Part shown: positions 17,151-24,738 of the stretch, piece after piece
Layout of the letters: each line of letters opens with the position of its first letter
Numbering within the stretch: position 1 is the stretch's first letter
Source: Devosia rhizoryzae
GTDB taxonomy: Bacteria; Pseudomonadota; Alphaproteobacteria; Rhizobiales; Devosiaceae
Reading direction: 5' to 3'
DNA: 64,000 nt
NCBI RefSeq assembly: GCF_016698665.1
Contig: NZ_CP068046.1
Span: 124,001 to 188,000 of the forward strand
Program-made: the position numbers and the translations under genes
Notes under the pieces: generated by a model
Database searches by the model: none
What the model was told of the DNA's origin: nothing
Seen by the model: the letters and a program-made list of their open reading frames with translations, nothing else

Positions 17151-18010
17151 GCGACAAGCAACCCATTTTGCAGGTCCGCAATCTCTCGGTCGATTTCCAG
17201 ATCCCGACCGGGCTTTTCGGCAAGACCAAGGTGCTGCATGCGGTCAAGGACGTGTCCTTCGACCTCTACCAGGGCGAGACGCTCGGCATTGTGGGCGAAA
17301 GCGGATGCGGCAAGTCAACCTTGTCGCGCGCCGTGATCCGGCTGATCGAGGCCACGTCCGGGCAGTCACTGTGGATGGGCAAGGACATTACCAAGATGAG
17401 CCCGCGCGAGCTGATTGCCTTGCGCAAGGACATCCAGATGGTGTTCCAGGACCCGCTGGCTTCGCTCAATCCGCGCATGACCGCGGGGCAGATCATCGCC
17501 GAGCCGCTGCAGATCCATTACCCCGAAGTGGGCAAGGAAGAGCGGACGCGGCGCGTCGCCGAAGTGATGCAAAAGGTCGGGCTGACTCCAGCCATGATCA
17601 ACAAATATCCGCACGAGTTTTCCGGCGGTCAGTGCCAGCGCATCGGCATCGCCCGGGCGCTAATCACCAATCCGAAGATGATCGTCTGCGACGAGGCCGT
17701 TTCGGCGCTCGACGTTTCGGTGCAGGCGCAGGTCATCAACCTTCTGATGGACCTGCAGAAGGACCTGGGGATCTCGCTTCTTTTCATCGCGCACGACATC
17801 GCCGTGGTTCGCCATATCGCGCAGCGCGTCATGGTGCTTTACTTCGGCGAAGTGGTGGAAATCGGCGACAGCGAGCAGGTGGTGACCGATCCGCAGCACG
17901 ATTACACCAAAAAGCTCATCGCCTCGGTGCCGGTGCCTGATCCGAAAATGGAGATGGAACGGCGCGAGTTGCGCCGTCGCATGCGGAGGGAAGCGGCGGC
18001 TGCAGCCTAG
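17147..18010 (+). CDS. oppF: Peptide ABC transporter ATP-binding protein (OppF-like)
   Basis: A 287-residue ATPase with Walker A GESGCGKS, signature FSGGQCQR (a cysteine where arginine or lysine is usual) and Walker B MIVCDEAVSALD (alanine where proline is common). These small departures also occur in other family members. The C-terminus is rich in arginine and alanine. Last gene of the opp operon. Confidence 0.9.
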   Translation: MSDKQPILQVRNLSVDFQIPTGLFGKTKVLHAVKDVSFDLYQGETLGIVGESGCGKSTLSRAVIRLIEATSGQSLWMGKDITKMSPRELIALRKDIQMVFQDPLASLNPRMTAGQIIAEPLQIHYPEVGKEERTRRVAEVMQKVGLTPAMINKYPHEFSGGQCQRIGIARALITNPKMIVCDEAVSALDVSVQAQVINLLMDLQKDLGISLLFIAHDIAVVRHIAQRVMVLYFGEVVEIGDSEQVVTDPQHDYTKKLIASVPVPDPKMEMERRELRRRMRREAAAAA

Positions 18011-18055
18011 TCGCGCGAGCCGGTGCACTTTTGTGGATTGGCCGGTTCAGGCGCG

Positions 18056-18084
18056 TTGACAGCTTCCGTCAACTTGCCTATGAA
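18056..18084 (+). promoter_or_regulatory. Sigma-70 promoter for rpmJ
   Basis: TTGACA (18056-18061), a 17-base spacer and TATGAA (18079-18084) form a near-consensus housekeeping promoter pointing to rpmJ. The -35 is the left arm of an inverted repeat (GTTGAC ... GTCAAC). Confidence 0.65.
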
Positions 18085-18097
18085 GAGCCCAGTTTTC

Positions 18098-18122
18098 GGG
18101 CGCCTTGGCGCCCCTTTTGTTT
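18098..18122 (+). terminator. Terminator-like hairpin in the rpmJ leader
   Basis: GGGCGCC-TT-GGCGCCC followed by C and TTTTGTTT. It could end opp transcription, but it also lies downstream of the rpmJ promoter, inside the expected leader, so it may act as an attenuator. Confidence 0.7.
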
Positions 18123-18140
18123 AAGCCGAGGATTACATCG

Positions 18141-18266
18141 ATGAAAGTCCGCAACTCGCTGAAGGCGTTGATGACTCGCCACCGCGCGAACAAGCTCGTC
18201 CGCCGTCGCGGCCGCGTCTATATCATCAACAAGGTCGACAAGCGCTTCAAGGCTCGCCAGGGTTAA
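18141..18266 (+). CDS. rpmJ: 50S ribosomal protein L36
   Basis: A 41-residue protein ([18 protein letters not shown]..., ending [10 protein letters not shown]) of the large ribosomal subunit. It has no cysteines, so it is the zinc-independent form normal in rhizobia and relatives. The leader has a strong promoter and a terminator-like hairpin. A Rho-independent terminator follows at 18299. Confidence 0.95.
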   Translation: MKVRNSLKALMTRHRANKLVRRRGRVYIINKVDKRFKARQG

Positions 18267-18298
18267 TCCTTAGGCAAGCTTGATCCCGTTTTTCTGAC

Positions 18299-18328
18299 AA
18301 GGCCCGCATGAAAGTGCGGGCCTTGTTG
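18299..18328 (+). terminator. Rho-independent terminator of rpmJ
   Basis: AAGGCCCGCA-TGAAAG-TGCGGGCCTT, a perfect 10 bp stem followed by GTTG. The alternative start of the next reading frame at 18308 falls inside it and is therefore unlikely. Confidence 0.75.
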
Positions 18329-18364
18329 TATGTTGAGGCTATGACGGCAGGGGAGCGGCGCGGC

Positions 18365-18778
18365 ATGGCTCTTTCACATACCATCGTGGTGGCGATCGAT
18401 GTGCCCTACGACAAGGCATACGCCTATCTCTCCGACCCGCGCTCCTATGCGGACTGGGCAGCCGTGCTGCCGGAAACCTATCGGCAGCTCCCGGATGGCG
18501 ACTGGGTTGCCGAGGTGCGGTTCGGCGGCGAGCGCCATATCCGTTTTTCCCAACCAAATAGCGTAGGCGTCTTGGACCATGCCGTGTTCCGGCCGGGCGA
18601 GGCGCCTTTGTGGATGCCGATGCGAGCGCGTCCGCAGGACGATGGCACCGAACTCAGCTTCACCTTTACGCAGCGGCCCGACATGAGCGCCGACGAGTTC
18701 AACTCCACCGTCGAATGGATCACGACGGACCTCCAGACGCTCAAGACCGTGCTGGAGCATCGCTATCCCCACCAATAG
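18365..18778 (+). CDS. SRPBCC-type (START-like) small protein
   Basis: A 137-residue protein that looks like the SRPBCC/polyketide-cyclase fold: an opening beta strand (HTIVVAIDVPYDKAYAYLSDP), then SYADWAAVLPE and a long C-terminal helix (FNSTVEWITTDLQTLKTVLEH). Such proteins bind hydrophobic ligands; nothing here shows which. I prefer ATG 18365, since GGGGAG lies 9 bases upstream; ATG 18341 would add eight residues. No operon partner. Confidence 0.65.
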   Translation: MALSHTIVVAIDVPYDKAYAYLSDPRSYADWAAVLPETYRQLPDGDWVAEVRFGGERHIRFSQPNSVGVLDHAVFRPGEAPLWMPMRARPQDDGTELSFTFTQRPDMSADEFNSTVEWITTDLQTLKTVLEHRYPHQ

Positions 18779-18793
18779 GAAGTGGCTGGCTGC

Positions 18794-19273
18794 CTAGCGG
18801 ACGTTCAGCAATTCGTTGGTTTCAATAGCGGCCTGGCATATCTCGGCAGTGTCAGGCGCCAGGCCCGCTGCCTTGATCAGGATGTGACGAAACTGTTCGG
18901 CCTCGCTGCCCGAAAGACGCGACAGCACGCGTGCCTCAACGGCATCGACTGCCTTGGTCAGGGTGGCGAGCCTGGCTGCGCCGTGATCGGTAAGATTGAT
19001 GTGGCGGGCCCGGCGATCGGCTGGGTCGGGCGTGCGGGTAAGGAGGTTTTCCCGCTCCAAGCCGTCGATCAGGTAGGTCACCGTGGTCCGATCAAGGCCA
19101 AGCCGTTCCGCAAGAACGACCTGGCTCTGACAATCGGTTTCGGCGATGGCGGTCAGCATCATGAAGCCGCGCGATCCGCCCGGCAGGTCTTTGAGACTAT
19201 CGTCGACCTGCTTGAGGTAATCGCGCAGCAGCGCGGTCAGTGCCCAGCCCAGATTGCTGTTGGATGGTGACAT
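18794..19273 (-). CDS. MarR-family transcriptional regulator
   Basis: A 159-residue winged-helix regulator. The recognition region is ETDCQSQVVLAERLGLDRTTVTYLIDGLE and the wing is RTPDPADRRARHINLTDHG, the MarR signature. It is transcribed after the azoreductase gene, with a 67 bp gap, so it probably regulates the pair. It likely senses phenolic or quinone-type compounds, as in related MarR-reductase pairs (inference). Confidence 0.88.
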   Translation of the reverse strand: MSPSNSNLGWALTALLRDYLKQVDDSLKDLPGGSRGFMMLTAIAETDCQSQVVLAERLGLDRTTVTYLIDGLERENLLTRTPDPADRRARHINLTDHGAARLATLTKAVDAVEARVLSRLSGSEAEQFRHILIKAAGLAPDTAEICQAAIETNELLNVR

Positions 19274-19340
19274 GGAAAGGACGCGTCCTTGATGTGTGGC
19301 GCCATGTTACCGTCCCCCGCAACACGCGTCATCCCCGATC

Positions 19341-20003
19341 TTAGGCGGCGGCGGGAACGGAGAGACGTTCGGCCATGAGCTTGCCGCGCTTTTCGGCAGT
19401 GGCATAAGCATCAGCCAGGATCTGCGCTGCCTGCGGGCGCAGGGCTTCCATGGCAGGCGTGACTTCGGCCAGGGTCAGTTCGACTTCCATCACTTCAACC
19501 TCCAGCCCAAGCATGTCTTCGAGCACGCGGCGATAATAGGCGGTGGCGTGATCCCAGCCGTGACGTGGGGTGCCCGGACCATAACCACCGCCCTTGGCGA
19601 CAACGAGCTGCGCGGGGCGACCCTTAATGGGACTCTGCGTGCCGGGGGCAAAGCGGGCGTCGGTCAGCAACAGGTCGATCCATGCCTTGAAGTGCTGCGA
19701 CACGCCATAGTTATAGAGCGGAATGGCAAAGATGAAGGCGTCCGCGGAGGCCAATTCGTCGGCCACCTGCTTGGAGAGCGCCAGGCCTTCGTTCTGCTCG
19801 GCGCTGCGCTGTTCGGCTGGCGTATACGGACCGAACACGGCCGCGGCCCAGGCTGTTGCGGGCAGTGGTTCGATGCCGACGTCGCGACGGACGATGCGGG
19901 CATCCGCGTTGTCTTCGACACCGGCTTGAAGGCGGTCGGCGACAGAGCGGGTGACTGAGCCATCGTGACGGATGCTGGCATCGAGGCGGAACAGGGTGGA
20001 CAT
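19341..20003 (-). CDS. azoR: FMN-dependent NADH azoreductase / quinone reductase
   Basis: A 220-residue flavodoxin-fold protein. The opening LFRLDASIRHDGSVTRSVADRL carries the FMN phosphate-binding loop. IPLYNYGVSQHFKAWIDLL and VAKGGGYGPGTPRHGWDH are the usual AzoR motifs. It reduces quinones and azo compounds with NAD(P)H, typically for detoxification. I chose ATG 20003 because the family begins MxxxFRLDAS. It is first in an operon with marR; operator-like repeats lie upstream. Confidence 0.85.
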   Translation of the reverse strand: MSTLFRLDASIRHDGSVTRSVADRLQAGVEDNADARIVRRDVGIEPLPATAWAAAVFGPYTPAEQRSAEQNEGLALSKQVADELASADAFIFAIPLYNYGVSQHFKAWIDLLLTDARFAPGTQSPIKGRPAQLVVAKGGGYGPGTPRHGWDHATAYYRRVLEDMLGLEVEVMEVELTLAEVTPAMEALRPQAAQILADAYATAEKRGKLMAERLSVPAAA

Positions 20004-20030
20004 GAGTGATCTCACTGAAAGTATCAATGT

Positions 20031-20070
20031 AAGATCATCTAGATCACCGACTATATGTCTGCAAGATCAT
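20031..20070 (-). promoter_or_regulatory. Candidate MarR operator region
   Basis: AAGATCAT occurs at 20031-20038 and again at 20063-20070, 32 bases (about three helical turns) apart, with the palindrome ATCTAGAT (20037-20044) overlapping the first. The position just upstream of azoR fits an operator; this is weak evidence. Confidence 0.3.
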
Positions 20071-20094
20071 TGTGAGCAGGTCAGGTGTGCAAAA

Positions 20095-20127
20095 CGAAAA
20101 GGGCCCGCCGATCTGGCGAGCCCTTTG
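20095..20127 (-). terminator. Terminator of pyruvate kinase gene
   Basis: On the minus strand AAAGGGCTCGCC-AGAT-CGGCGGGCCCTTTT forms a stem with one wobble pair and one bulge and ends in a T run (TTTTCGTTTT). It lies 25 bases after the pyk stop. Confidence 0.75.
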
Positions 20128-20151
20128 GATTGAAACACTGGAACTGTGTGA

Positions 20152-21591
20152 TTAGCTGGAGCCAGCGCCGTCCTGACGGACGAAGGCGATGCGGAGCATA
20201 TTGGTGGCGCCGGGGGTGCCCAGGGGAATGCCAGCGGTGATGGCGATGCGGTCGCCGGGGCGGGCGAAGCCTTCCTGATAGGCAATGACGCAGGCGCGGT
20301 CGACCATGTCTTCGAGGCTCACGGCATCTTCGGTCTGGACGCAATGGACGCCCCAGACCACCGACAAACGGCGGATAGTGCGCTGGTTGGGCGAAAGGAC
20401 GATGATCGGCTTGGCAGGGCGCTCGCGGGCGGCACGGATACCGGTCGAGCCCGAGGCCGTGTAGGTGACGATGGCAGCAAGATCGAGCGTTTCGGCAACC
20501 TGGCGCGTGGCGGCCGAAATGGCGTCAGCGGCGGTAGCTTCGGGCTCGGTCTGGGCGGCACGGATAATGCCGCGATAGTTGGCATCGCTTTCGACGGCCA
20601 CGGCCACCTTGTTCATGGTGGCGACGGCTTCCACCGGGTATTGGCCGGAAGCGGATTCGGCGGAGAGCATGACCGCATCGGCGCCTTCGAAAACGGCGAT
20701 GGAAACGTCAGACACCTCGGCGCGGGTGGGGACCGGCGCGGTGATCATGGATTCGAGCATCTGCGTCGCGACGACCACCGGCTTGCCGTAGCGGCGGCAC
20801 ATGCGGATCATTCGCTTTTGCAGGCCAGGCACGGTTTCGAGCGGCAGTTCGACGCCGAGATCGCCGCGGGCGACCATGATGGCGTCGGAGAGCTTGACGA
20901 TCTCTTCGAGCCGCTCGATAGCCTGCGGCTTTTCGATCTTGGCCATGACGCCGGCGCGGCCCTGAACGATCTTGCGCACGTCGATAATGTCTTCGGGACG
21001 CTGCACGAAGCTGAGCGCAATCCAGTCGACCTCGGCCTTGAGGGCTTCGAGCAGATCGGCGTGATCTTTTTCCGTCAGCGCGCCGGTGGGCAGAAGCGTA
21101 TCCGGCAGCGAAACGCCCTTCTTGTCGGAAAGCTTGCCGCCATAGACCACCTCGGTCTCGATGACGCCGCCTCCGACTTTAGTCGCCTTGAGCTGGAGCT
21201 TGCCATCGTCCAAAAGAAGACGGTCGCCGACGGAAACGCTTTCGATGATTTCCGGATGCGGCAGGTAGACGCGTTCGGAATTGCCGGTATCGTTCTTGTC
21301 GCTGTCGAGCGTGAATTTCTGGCCCGCGACGAGGTTCACCGAGCCTTCGGCGAACTTCCAGACGCGAAGCTTTGGGCCCTGAAGGTCGGCGAGGATGCCG
21401 ATCGGGTGATTGAGGCGCTTTTCGACCGAGCGGATACGCGCCACGGTCTGGTGCATGAGCTCATGGCTGGCATGGCTCATATTGATGCGGAAAACGTCGG
21501 CGCCGGCCTTGGCCAGTTCCTCGATCTGCTTTTCCTCGTTGCTGGCAGGGCCAAGCGTGGCGAGGATCTTCGCGCGTCTGATCCGTCTCAT
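20152..21591 (-). CDS. pyk: Pyruvate kinase
   Basis: A 479-residue enzyme converting phosphoenolpyruvate and ADP to pyruvate and ATP. Recognisable are the N-terminal AKILATLGPAS, the PGDLGVE-type MVARGDLGVELPLETVP, the active-site MAKIEKPQAIERLEEI and the VVATQMLESMI segment. Full length for the family. It starts inside the stop codon of the upstream DUF1036 gene (4 bp overlap), so the two are co-translated. A terminator follows. Confidence 0.95.
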   Translation of the reverse strand: MRRIRRAKILATLGPASNEEKQIEELAKAGADVFRINMSHASHELMHQTVARIRSVEKRLNHPIGILADLQGPKLRVWKFAEGSVNLVAGQKFTLDSDKNDTGNSERVYLPHPEIIESVSVGDRLLLDDGKLQLKATKVGGGVIETEVVYGGKLSDKKGVSLPDTLLPTGALTEKDHADLLEALKAEVDWIALSFVQRPEDIIDVRKIVQGRAGVMAKIEKPQAIERLEEIVKLSDAIMVARGDLGVELPLETVPGLQKRMIRMCRRYGKPVVVATQMLESMITAPVPTRAEVSDVSIAVFEGADAVMLSAESASGQYPVEAVATMNKVAVAVESDANYRGIIRAAQTEPEATAADAISAATRQVAETLDLAAIVTYTASGSTGIRAARERPAKPIIVLSPNQRTIRRLSVVWGVHCVQTEDAVSLEDMVDRACVIAYQEGFARPGDRIAITAGIPLGTPGATNMLRIAFVRQDGAGSS

Positions 21592-22133
21592 TGCGTATCC
21601 GTGGTGGCTGGCGTTTCAGGGGCGTCGGGGTCGACCAAAAAGGCAGGATCTTCAAGATCTTCGCCCAGATCCGGCCCGACCACTGCCGGTGCGCCCGCGT
21701 TCTCGGTGAGCTGCAGCGTCCAGTCCGCCCGGTTCTGTGTATCGATTTCAAAGAACCCGGTGCGCTCATAGCCCCGGGCGAGGCAATCCTCAACCCCGAA
21801 TATGGTGAAGGTTTCGTCACGTGTGCACATGAAGACGTCGCCGTCCCAAGCGCCACCACCGATGTCGTCCACCGCGTAGAGGTAATAGAAGCGGCGTTGC
21901 AGGTCGCCCTGGTAAAGGGTGCGGCAATCGCCGGGAGGGGCTTGCCACCAGCCTTCGCTCATCCAGCCACGCTCGGCGCGATAGCCGAGGCTGACCGAAA
22001 TCAAGTTGGCAGTCTGGTTGCAGATGCGCAGCTCGGCCTGAGCCGGGGTGGCAAACGCGAAAAGGCCGGCAATCGCCGGGAGCAGCAGTGTGGTGCCGAG
22101 ACGGATACCGCGCAATGGAAAGCCGGAAAACAT
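21588..22133 (-). CDS. DUF1036 secreted protein
   Basis: A 181-residue protein of the DUF1036 family, function unknown, common next to pyk in rhizobia. A signal peptide ends near residue 34 (FAFATPAQA, then ELRICNQTANLISVSLGY). Conserved aromatic and cysteine residues follow (GWWQAPPGDC, YYLYAVDDIGG, CTRDETFTI). The acidic C-terminal 30 residues are probably disordered. I start at ATG 22133; an upstream frame extends further but lacks a good site. Confidence 0.85.
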   Translation of the reverse strand: MFSGFPLRGIRLGTTLLLPAIAGLFAFATPAQAELRICNQTANLISVSLGYRAERGWMSEGWWQAPPGDCRTLYQGDLQRRFYYLYAVDDIGGGAWDGDVFMCTRDETFTIFGVEDCLARGYERTGFFEIDTQNRADWTLQLTENAGAPAVVGPDLGEDLEDPAFLVDPDAPETPATTDTQ

Positions 22134-22399
22134 GAAAAAGCGAGCCCTTGTTTGACCCGATGGAGTCAGCCGGGTCAATGGCTAATGGCTTTCTATGACG
22201 GAAATTGGAGCGGGGCTTTTGCCCAGGCGATCACGCTTCCGTAGTCTTCGCCGCGGCGGCAGGCGGATGTGGATTGGCCCGAGAAATTGGTTGATCCTTA
22301 ACTATCGTTACGGTTCATGGGCGCCAGGAATTTCGGATATTTTTGCTCCCGTACGTGCCGCAAGGCGCGGATGCGGGCTGCCATTGAAAGAGGTTGATC

Positions 22400-22663
22400 A
22401 TGGCCGTTGAAGATAGCGTCGCGCAGGACCAGCTCCGCGCCTTCATCGAGCGCATCGAGCGCATGGAAGAAGAAAAGGCTGCCATTTCCGCCGACATCAA
22501 GGAAATCTATGCCGAAGCCAAGGGCAATGGCTTCGATACCAAGATCCTGCGCAAGATCGTCGCCATCCGCAAACAGGACACCAATGAGCGCATGGAGCAG
22601 GAAGCGCTGCTCGAGCTCTACATGTCGGCGCTTGGCATGGTCGAGGCACCGCCGGAGCGATAG
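22400..22663 (+). CDS. gapR: GapR-family DNA-binding protein (DUF2312)
   Basis: An 87-residue protein almost entirely helical: [50 protein letters not shown] is the DUF2312 signature. In Caulobacter GapR clamps overtwisted DNA and helps replication and cell-cycle progression. I start at ATG 22400, with AAAGAGG about 7 bases upstream; an in-frame TTG two codons earlier is unlikely. The 266 bp region upstream (22134-22399) holds no other gene. A repeat element follows. Confidence 0.92.
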   Translation: MAVEDSVAQDQLRAFIERIERMEEEKAAISADIKEIYAEAKGNGFDTKILRKIVAIRKQDTNERMEQEALLELYMSALGMVEAPPER

Positions 22664-22689
22664 GTCAGGTCACTGACGTTTCGGCTCTT

Positions 22690-22836
22690 GCGCCTCCCTC
22701 CCCTTGAAGGGGGAGGGATCGAGGGTGGGGAGGGGCCACGCACTCGATGTTGGGAGCTTGGCCCCACCCCACCCAGCTTCGCTAGGTCCCTGCGGGACGA
22801 GCTTCGCTACCCTCCCCCTCCAGGGGAGGGAGCGCA
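22690..22836. repeat. GC-rich double-hairpin repeat, copy 3
   Basis: Hairpin one (CTCCCTCCCCTTGAAGGGGGAGG) and hairpin two (CCTCCCCCTCCAGGGGAGGG) flank a 90 bp centre containing GGGTGGGGAGGGGCCA and TGGCCCCACCCCACCC. It overlaps the last 55 bases of the coding region at 22782-23450. Confidence 0.75.
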
Positions 22837-23450
22837 GGAGCCGATGGATCTTGCGGGACTAGGGAAGCCGCCGTCAGCTTGACCGAGCGCCATTGCGTGT
22901 TGGAAACGCCGGTGCGCGGGCTGATGGCGTCGGGGAAGTCGAGCAGGATGTCGATAAATCGCGCCGAAGCGAGTGCCGCGGGAACGTCGAAAGTGAAGCG
23001 CTCGGTTTCGCCGGAGGGGACTTCGATCTCGCCGAGCGCTGTGCCGTTAGCGGAGACATGAACGCGCTGCGCGGGCGGGCCGGGTAGGGTGACGCCGGTC
23101 AGTTCCAGCATCAAGGTCAGGTCCTGTGGCTCCGATATGGCGAACCGCAGGCGGGAGCTTTGGCCGATCGAGTGCATGCCGTCGCCGGCGGGGCCTTCCC
23201 AGCCGCAGGGGCGCAGTTCGCGCGTATCGGGGCCGCCCGAGCGGAAGTTTAGTTCGGTGCCAATGGTGTAGTTGCCGGTGACTGGCTGCGGCAGGCAGGT
23301 CGTGGTGTGGTCGATGTAGTAGGCGCGGAAATCATCCGATACGTTGGGGTGGATCGCGTCCCACAGGACGACAAGCTCGGTGATGGCGAGGAGGCCAGCC
23401 AGGGCGTAAGTAGTGATCGCGGCGGGAGATGTTCTAGACAAGCGCAACAT
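22782..23450 (-). CDS. Membrane-anchored protein of the mannosyltransferase cluster
   Basis: A 222-residue protein of unknown family. One hydrophobic N-terminal segment (ITTYALAGLLAITELVVLW, residues 12-30) anchors it. The rest is exposed and rich in beta-type sequence (RLRFAISEPQDLTLMLELTGVTL, VSANGTALGEIEVPSGE), resembling a carbohydrate-binding or jelly-roll fold, with cysteines near 52 and 82. It overlaps the upstream mannosyltransferase by 17 bp, so they are made together. The last residues (LPPLEGEGSEARPAGT) are encoded by the repeat element. Function is not known. Confidence 0.65.
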   Translation of the reverse strand: MLRLSRTSPAAITTYALAGLLAITELVVLWDAIHPNVSDDFRAYYIDHTTTCLPQPVTGNYTIGTELNFRSGGPDTRELRPCGWEGPAGDGMHSIGQSSRLRFAISEPQDLTLMLELTGVTLPGPPAQRVHVSANGTALGEIEVPSGETERFTFDVPAALASARFIDILLDFPDAISPRTGVSNTQWRSVKLTAASLVPQDPSAPALPPLEGEGSEARPAGT

Positions 23451-24588
23451 TGCCTCCCAGCCAAGCGAGAGTAGTGAACCAAGCGCCGATCAGCAGGCCG
23501 GCAAGGGTGATCGCAAAGACCAGACGATAGCCCCCGAGCAGCGTCGCCAGCGTGATGGTGACGGGCGGCATGCCGGCCATGAAGCGCAGCATCGAGGCGA
23601 GACCTGCTGCCAGCGGGATAACCGTGGCGACAAAGACGAAGAGCGCGGCCGGCCATTGCCGACGGAGCGCAAGAACGGCGGTGGCGATCAGGCCGGTAAT
23701 CGCTGCCAGGGCCAGGATTTGCGCGTTCGAAACCCAGGCGCCATCGGTCGGCCAGCTGGTGAGGCCCTGCCAAAGATAAGCCATGGGGTTTGCGATGACG
23801 CGGGCCCAGGCGCGCTGAACATGGCTGAAGGCGAGGCCGTCGCCGATCCAGTAATGGAGAAAGGCCATGTAGGCAAAAAGGCCGAGCGGGGAGAGGAAAA
23901 TGGCGAGGACAAGCCTTGGTTGGCCGAGTAGCCCACCGACGACGCCGCGCCAGGTGCCGGCCTGCTTGCGATAGTCGAGCAGCGCCTGAAGGCCGATAGA
24001 GAGCGAGGCGAAGACGCCGACTATGCGCGTGGCCGAGAGCAGGGCCGACGCCAGGGCGGCGCCGAGATAGTTTGAACGACCGAGGGCGCGGAAGACGATG
24101 GTGGTCAGCAGCACGAACATGACTTCGGTGAAGAAAGTCGTGAAGTAGATCGAGAGCGGGCCGCTGAGCATGAAGGCGGCATAGAGCGTATAGGCGCGGA
24201 GGTTACGGCCGAGCAGCGGCCAGGCGAGCACGACGGCGGCATAGGCGGTGATGATCGACATGCCGCTCGCGAGGACGATGGTCGGGATCGGGATCAGCTT
24301 GCCAACGACGCCGACAAGCATGGGATAGAAGGGGAAAAACGCCCAGTTGCCGGCAGCGATGCGGCTCGGCACGGGGAAACGGTCATAGCCGGTCTCGGCC
24401 ATGCGGATATACCACTCGCAATCCCAGCGGCAGAGCGCGCCGAAATAGTTCGACCATTCGGCATCGGGCTGTGCGTAGCGGAAGGCAAAAAAGCGCAGCA
24501 GCGTGCCGGTGACCACGAAGAGGAGGGGCAGGAGCCAGACCCACAGGGTAGGGCGATCCGCATGGCGATCGAGCTGAGGTGAAAACAT
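23434..24588 (-). CDS. PIG-V-like integral membrane mannosyltransferase
   Basis: A 384-residue protein with about ten membrane spans. RWDCEWYIRMAETGY (about residues 47-61) and FFPFYPMLVGV match the two luminal motifs of PIG-V-type GT-C mannosyltransferases, which use polyprenyl-phosphate-mannose as donor. I chose ATG 24588, preceded by GGAGG; the open frame extends further upstream without support. It is divergent from a polyprenyl-phosphate mannosyl synthase, the enzyme expected to make its donor. Acceptor unknown. Confidence 0.78.
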   Translation of the reverse strand: MFSPQLDRHADRPTLWVWLLPLLFVVTGTLLRFFAFRYAQPDAEWSNYFGALCRWDCEWYIRMAETGYDRFPVPSRIAAGNWAFFPFYPMLVGVVGKLIPIPTIVLASGMSIITAYAAVVLAWPLLGRNLRAYTLYAAFMLSGPLSIYFTTFFTEVMFVLLTTIVFRALGRSNYLGAALASALLSATRIVGVFASLSIGLQALLDYRKQAGTWRGVVGGLLGQPRLVLAIFLSPLGLFAYMAFLHYWIGDGLAFSHVQRAWARVIANPMAYLWQGLTSWPTDGAWVSNAQILALAAITGLIATAVLALRRQWPAALFVFVATVIPLAAGLASMLRFMAGMPPVTITLATLLGGYRLVFAITLAGLLIGAWFTTLAWLGGNVALV

Positions 24589-24738
24589 TGGCCCTCCTGC
24601 CACCGACAAAGCGTATGGCGGCAGAAAAGGATAGGGCCCGACATCTGCGTGGGGCGCAAGGGTGCCATGTTCGGCTGCATGCAACGGAAATGGCCCAAGC
24701 GTGCTTGGGTGGATCAGCCCTCAACAGAGTCACATCCT

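Noticed and set aside
18055..18073. Fourth MerR-type operator (GTTGAC ... GTCAAC) before rpmJ
   Set aside because: The arms are separated by seven bases, giving different spacing from the other three sites; it is better explained as the -35 region of a normal promoter.
22185..22245. A 19-codon plus-strand frame upstream of gapR
   Set aside because: No ribosome site, no coupling and no recognisable pattern.
22690..22836. CRISPR or tandem array suggested by repeated GC tracts
   Set aside because: No regular spacing or unique spacers; the elements are dispersed palindromes.
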